Of a stretch of DNA of 64,000 bases, positions 60,433 through 64,000 are shown in pieces. Below the pieces are notes generated by a model. It was not told the origin of the DNA, did no database searches, and saw nothing but the letters and a program-made list of their open reading frames with translations. The stretch covers positions 124,001 through 188,000 of the forward strand of contig JBCDLH010000003.1 in assembly GCA_038745585.1 (NCBI GenBank), read 5' to 3'. A program made the position numbers and the translations under genes. The DNA is from HLUCCA09 sp038745585 (GTDB taxonomy: Bacteria > Pseudomonadota > Alphaproteobacteria > Rhodobacterales > Rhodobacteraceae). Position 1 is the first letter of the stretch; each line of letters opens with the position of its first letter.

Positions 60433-61209
60433 CTAACTCGCGGACCAGCCGCCGTCGCACATCAGATTGACGCCCGAGATGAAACGGCACTCGTCGGATG
60501 CCAGAAAGAGCGCGGCATAGGCCACGTCCATCGGCTCGCCAAGACGGGGATAGGGCGTGCGCCCGCGTGCCGTGTCGAGGCCCGCCGGATCCATGCTTAC
60601 CCCGGGCTTGCCGGTGACGATCCGCCCCGGGGCGACGGCGTTGCAGATGATGTGCTGGCGGCCGTAATCCGTCGCGATCTGCCGCGTGAGATAGACGGAC
60701 GACGCTTTGCCCGTGCCATAGGCGATGTCGTTCGGCGCGCCGATCATCCCGTGTTGGGAGGTGATGTTAACGATCCGCCCGCGCGCATCGCCCCGGATGG
60801 GCTGGGTGAGCATCTGCTCGACCCCGCGTTTGCAACAGAGGAAATACCCGTCGGAGTTCACGGCCATAACCTCGCGCCACTGCGCAAGGCTGGTTTCGGT
60901 CAGCGGCGTCGTCGTCCAATGCGCGGCGTTGTTGACGAGGATGTCGAGGCTACCCCACGCGTCGACAACCGCCTGCACCATCGCGTCGACATCGTCAGGA
61001 TCGGAGATGTCGCAGCGCATGCGCATCGCCGTTCCGCCCACGGCGGCGATCTCATCCTCGGTGCGGGCGCCACCCTCTTTTGGCTCGGCAAGGATGTCGG
61101 CCACGCAGACCTTGGCGCCTTCTTCGGCAAAGAGGAGCGCGATCGCCCGACCGATACCTGAGGCGGCGCCGGTGACAATTGCCGTTCGTCCTTGGAGCCT
61201 CTTTGACAT
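60433..61209 (-). CDS. SDR-family oxidoreductase
   Basis: A classical short-chain dehydrogenase of 258 residues: cofactor motif TGAASGIGRAIAL, NNAAHW (NNAG variant), catalytic Ser/Tyr/Lys as ITSQHGMIG...AYGTGKAS, and a PGRIVTGK segment. A GGGGGAGGACGAG ribosome binding region precedes the ATG. Substrate unknown; context with a hydroxyacid dehydrogenase and an epimerase suggests sugar or sugar-acid catabolism. Confidence 0.9.
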   Translation of the reverse strand: MSKRLQGRTAIVTGAASGIGRAIALLFAEEGAKVCVADILAEPKEGGARTEDEIAAVGGTAMRMRCDISDPDDVDAMVQAVVDAWGSLDILVNNAAHWTTTPLTETSLAQWREVMAVNSDGYFLCCKRGVEQMLTQPIRGDARGRIVNITSQHGMIGAPNDIAYGTGKASSVYLTRQIATDYGRQHIICNAVAPGRIVTGKPGVSMDPAGLDTARGRTPYPRLGEPMDVAYAALFLASDECRFISGVNLMCDGGWSAS

Positions 61210-61318
61210 CTCGTCCTCCCCCGATCCTCTGCATACCCATAGTCGATCTGTGTCACAGGTTTGGCCACAAAGGCGCGCCTTGAGAACTGGAACGCGACAC
61301 CCGGCTTGAGACCGCAGC

Positions 61319-62290
61319 TCAACTCATCGCGCGGCGCTCGTCGCTCGGCAGGATCGCGTAGACCTCGCGATAGCGGCGCGCGAAATGCGAGGTGTTGTTG
61401 AAGCCGCAGCGAAGGGCAACTTCAGACAAGGGAATATCGGTTTGCATCAAGAGGCCGCGCGCCTCTCGCAGTCGCAAATGCATGTAGTATTTGCTCGGCG
61501 GGATCCCCATCGAGCGCGCAAAGAGCCGCTCCAGATGGCGGATCGACGTGCCCACGGTTTCGCTGATCCGCGCGAGCGTCACGGGATATTCGACATTGCG
61601 CTCCATGATCTCGATGGCGTTCAGCAAGACGGTGTTTGTGCTGCCTGTGCGGCGATGCAGCTCGATGCGCGCGGGCTCGCTGCCGCGGCGGATCGAGGGA
61701 TAGATCAGGTCGTCCGCGACGCGCCGTGCCGTTGCGCGCCCCTCAAAGCGCTCTACGAGATGGAGCATGAGATCCAGCGTCGATATCCCGCCCGCGCACG
61801 TGATCATCCGCCCGTCCGTGACAAAGATCTCGCCGGAGACGGCGACATCCGGATAGGCCTCCGCGAGCGCGAGCCGGCTGGCCCAATGGATCGCACAGGT
61901 CCGCCCCGAAAGCAGTCCCGCCCGGGCCAGGACAAAGGCCCCGCCCGAGATCGCGCCGACCTTGCTGCCGTCGCGATAAGCGGAACGGAGCCAACGCAGC
62001 ACGGCCGGATCGTCGATCATTGGAGAGCGTTCGCCGGTGCAGACGAGCAAAACATCAACCGACGGGCTGTCCTCCACGGAATGATCGACCCGCGCCGGCA
62101 GTCCGCAAGACGACACACGATCCTCCCCATCGCGCGAGATGATTGTCCATTGAAACCTTTCATTTCCGAGCGTTTCGTTGGCCAAACGCAGGGTCTCGAG
62201 CACCATCGAAAATGGCGCGAGGGGAAAGCCTCGGGCGATGAAGATCCCAAGGCGCACCGTTCCATTCCGGCGATCGGTCGCCAGCGGCAT
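61319..62290 (-). CDS. GlxA-family transcriptional regulator (DJ-1/PfpI + AraC)
   Basis: The 323-residue protein joins an N-terminal DJ-1/PfpI-like domain (RLGIFIARGFPLAPFSMVLETLRLAN, VGAISGGAFVLARAGLLSGR, ITCAGGISTLDLMLHLV) with a C-terminal AraC double helix-turn-helix (LARISETVGTSIRHLERLF and SEVALRCGFNNTSHFARRYRE). GlxA-type activators usually control adjacent catabolic genes in response to small amines or acids. It begins 2 bases after the 2-hydroxyacid dehydrogenase stop, an unusual operon placement for a regulator, and likely controls this cluster. Confidence 0.9.
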   Translation of the reverse strand: MPLATDRRNGTVRLGIFIARGFPLAPFSMVLETLRLANETLGNERFQWTIISRDGEDRVSSCGLPARVDHSVEDSPSVDVLLVCTGERSPMIDDPAVLRWLRSAYRDGSKVGAISGGAFVLARAGLLSGRTCAIHWASRLALAEAYPDVAVSGEIFVTDGRMITCAGGISTLDLMLHLVERFEGRATARRVADDLIYPSIRRGSEPARIELHRRTGSTNTVLLNAIEIMERNVEYPVTLARISETVGTSIRHLERLFARSMGIPPSKYYMHLRLREARGLLMQTDIPLSEVALRCGFNNTSHFARRYREVYAILPSDERRAMS

Positions 62291-62291
62291 C

Positions 62292-63335
62292 TCAGTAGCC
62301 CCGCGCCGGATCGATGCGATTGCGCAGTGGCTCTCCCCTGCTCAGGCGATGCAGATTGTCGCAAAAGACATCCGCCGCGGCGCGCTCCCATCCCTCAAAG
62401 AGCGCGGAGGTGTGCGGTGTGACGATCAGGCCCGGCGCCTCCCAAAGGGGGCTATGGTTCGGCAGCGGCTCCGTTTCGAAAACGTCGAACACCGCGCCGC
62501 CCAGAGCGCCCTCTTTGAGGCGTTCCTGAAGGGCCGCCTCATCGACAATCCCGCCGCGCGCAAGGTTGACGATCCCGGCGCCGGGGCGCAGCGCGTTTAG
62601 GATTTCGCGCGAGACAAGGCCGCGGCTCTCGTTTGTCAGCGGGATGGCGATGACGAGGTGCTCGGCTTGGGCGGCCACGCGGCGCAGATCCTGCACCGGC
62701 ACGACGGTCTGAAAGCTCGGATGTGCGCGCCCACTCCGGCTGACCCCGGTGACAGAGAGGCCCGCCACCGAGAGGCGTTCGGCGATCGCCGCGCCAATCG
62801 GGCCCGTTCCGAGAACAACGGCCGCTTGGTCGCGCGCCCCGCGCAAGTTGTGCTCGCGCCACTCTCGACGCGTTTGCTGCGCAACGAACGAGGGAAAGCG
62901 CATATTGATCGCTAGGATGGCAGCGAGCGCGTAATCGGCCATGACCTCAGCTTGAAAGCCCGCCGAATTGCAGACGAGGACAGCGCTTTGCTCAAAAGGC
63001 ACCAGGTGGTCGAACCCTGTGCCGCCGACATGGACATAGGCCGGCCGGTCCGGCCCCTCGACCAGCGGTGCGCGCGGATAGCCTGGGCCGAAGCGGTAGC
63101 TCAAACACGCGTCGATCGGTTCCGAGGCGAGCAGGTCGTGCAAGCCATCGTAGCTATCGTGGCAGAGCACCCGCGCTGCGGGCGCGGCATTTGCGACGCG
63201 GCTCGCCCCCGGGTCGGGATCTTGCGCATGCACGAGGATCGTCGCGCCGTGCCCGCCAAGGCGCAGTTTCTGCGAGAGCGCGTCGAGGCGCGCCGGCAAT
63301 CCCAAGCCGCTATTGGAGGACGACAAACCCGACAT
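62292..63335 (-). CDS. D-2-hydroxyacid dehydrogenase family protein
   Basis: A 347-residue NAD(P)-dependent dehydrogenase related to glyoxylate/hydroxypyruvate reductase. The Rossmann motif is VLGTGPIGAAIAERL, the catalytic Arg lies in VNLARGGIVDE and the His in VTPHTSALFEGW; the Glu precedes at FETEPLP. The substrate, glyoxylate, hydroxypyruvate or another 2-ketoacid, is not settled. The start at 63335 is the ATG nearest the conserved N-terminus. It lies 35 bases after the deacetylase-like gene in one transcription unit. Confidence 0.87.
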   Translation of the reverse strand: MSGLSSSNSGLGLPARLDALSQKLRLGGHGATILVHAQDPDPGASRVANAAPAARVLCHDSYDGLHDLLASEPIDACLSYRFGPGYPRAPLVEGPDRPAYVHVGGTGFDHLVPFEQSAVLVCNSAGFQAEVMADYALAAILAINMRFPSFVAQQTRREWREHNLRGARDQAAVVLGTGPIGAAIAERLSVAGLSVTGVSRSGRAHPSFQTVVPVQDLRRVAAQAEHLVIAIPLTNESRGLVSREILNALRPGAGIVNLARGGIVDEAALQERLKEGALGGAVFDVFETEPLPNHSPLWEAPGLIVTPHTSALFEGWERAAADVFCDNLHRLSRGEPLRNRIDPARGY

Positions 63336-63370
63336 AATGCGCCACATGCGACATCGCACGCTAGGTCAAG

Positions 63371-64000
63371 TCAAGTCGGACTTACGTCTAGGTCCTGGGG
63401 TGGATGCGTGGCGATCCAATGCTCGGCAATCTCTTTGCGCGTTGCCACCCAGACATGCGGATGGGCGGCCACGTAGTCGAGAAATCGTGCAAATGCCAGA
63501 GCGCGTCCAGGCCGACCGGCAATGCGTGGATGCAGCGAGACAGTCATCATCCGCGGGTACTCGGCCCCTTCCGCGTAAAGCATGTCGAAACTGTCGCGCA
63601 GATAGGCCTCCCACGCGCCACCATTGGGAAAGCCGTTTGTGTGCACGAGCTTGGAATCGTTGGTGTCGAATTGGTGCGGGATCACGAGGTGCGGGCGCAC
63701 CAAGCTGCGATCCCAATAGGGCAGATCGTCGGCATAGGAGTCGCTGTCGTAACGAAAGCCGCCCTCCTCAACGACCAGACGGCGCGTGTTGACGCTCGGA
63801 CGTCCGGTATACCAGCCGACTGGGCGATGCCCGGTAAGCCGGCGGATCACGTCTATGGCGGTCGCGATGTCGGCCCGCTCGTCGGCCTCGGGCACGTTGG
63901 CGTAGTCGATCCACCGGTGGCCATGGGCGACCAGCTCGAAGCCTGCCTCCATGGCCGCTCTCGCCACGCCCGGGTGCCGCTCCAACGCCATCGTCACCGC
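63371..64000 (-). CDS. Polysaccharide deacetylase-family protein, PuuE-like (5' end beyond window)
   Basis: This is the C-terminal 210 residues of a NodB-fold hydrolase; its start lies past the right edge. The segment FELVAHGHRWIDY followed by DERADIATAIDVI and VGWYTGRPSVNTRRLV resembles the metal-independent allantoinase PuuE, and the end PRMMTVSLHPRIAGRPGRA supports this. Allantoinase would open allantoin in purine breakdown. A sugar deacetylase remains possible. The neighbouring 2-hydroxyacid dehydrogenase could reduce glyoxylate produced by ureide breakdown. Confidence 0.8.
   Translation of the reverse strand, partial: AVTMALERHPGVARAAMEAGFELVAHGHRWIDYANVPEADERADIATAIDVIRRLTGHRPVGWYTGRPSVNTRRLVVEEGGFRYDSDSYADDLPYWDRSLVRPHLVIPHQFDTNDSKLVHTNGFPNGGAWEAYLRDSFDMLYAEGAEYPRMMTVSLHPRIAGRPGRALAFARFLDYVAAHPHVWVATRKEIAEHWIATHPPQDLDVSPT

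Noticed and set aside
1..64000. tRNA, rRNA, CRISPR arrays, insertion sequences and prophage genes
   Set aside because: I looked for T-loop-like GGTTCRA motifs, regularly spaced repeats and transposase or integrase frames and found none that held up.

Overview
The window is GC-rich, dense in ATGA/GTGA-overlapping gene pairs, and carries gene families typical of Alphaproteobacteria, order Rhodobacterales. Supporting signs are a tyrosine ammonia-lyase that matches the Rhodobacter enzyme residue for residue at the key positions, a purple-bacterial style gas-vesicle cluster, monomeric isocitrate dehydrogenase, and the intergenic repeats common in this family. No rRNA, tRNA or CRISPR array was seen. 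All calls come from reading the sequence; no search was run.

Layout. (1) 1-4.3 kb: two dynamin-like GTPases, the first cut by the window edge, followed by two unknown proteins. (2) 4.4-14.2 kb: a carbon and compatible-solute block with glycerol-3-phosphate dehydrogenase, glycerate 2-kinase, a GH13 enzyme that is probably a glucosylglycerol hydrolase, glycogen branching enzyme, a cysteine-cluster protein and a PfkB-type sugar kinase. (3) 14.2-25 kb: mixed housekeeping and unknown genes: a broken DUF1801 gene, a Tat-exported MBL hydrolase, a small zincin, GltX, a MATE pump, a gamma-glutamylcyclotransferase-like protein and an ABC exporter. Three genes here lack a normal start codon where one is expected.

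(4) 25-44.3 kb is the most interesting part. On the minus strand a tightly packed array runs from a six-PAS soluble chemoreceptor and a triple-CheW protein directly into gas-vesicle genes: gvpN, a small coiled-coil gene, gvpO, gvpJ, gvpH, gvpF, gvpG, a CDC48-type double AAA ATPase, three further GvpF/L-family genes, gvpS, gvpK, a 552-residue coiled-coil protein and finally gvpA. Converging on gvpA from the plus strand are two unknown genes and a tyrosine ammonia-lyase, the enzyme that makes p-coumarate for photoactive yellow protein, although no photoactive yellow protein gene is visible. I infer a light- or energy-sensing buoyancy system in which chemotaxis-type signalling is genetically joined to gas-vesicle assembly.

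(5) 44.5-51.2 kb: monomeric isocitrate dehydrogenase, then a minimal alginate-like polymer module (alg44-like, alg8, algD) preceded by two identical perfect 20-bp palindromes. (6) 51.4-54.0 kb: a decayed peptide ABC transporter operon and a GNAT fragment. (7) 54.3-64 kb: a YcaQ-type glycosylase, fructosamine kinase, a flavodoxin-like protein, an orphan Tat-dependent peptide-binding protein, and a minus-strand catabolic cluster (deacetylase, 2-hydroxyacid dehydrogenase, GlxA-type regulator, SDR, epimerase) that continues past the right edge.
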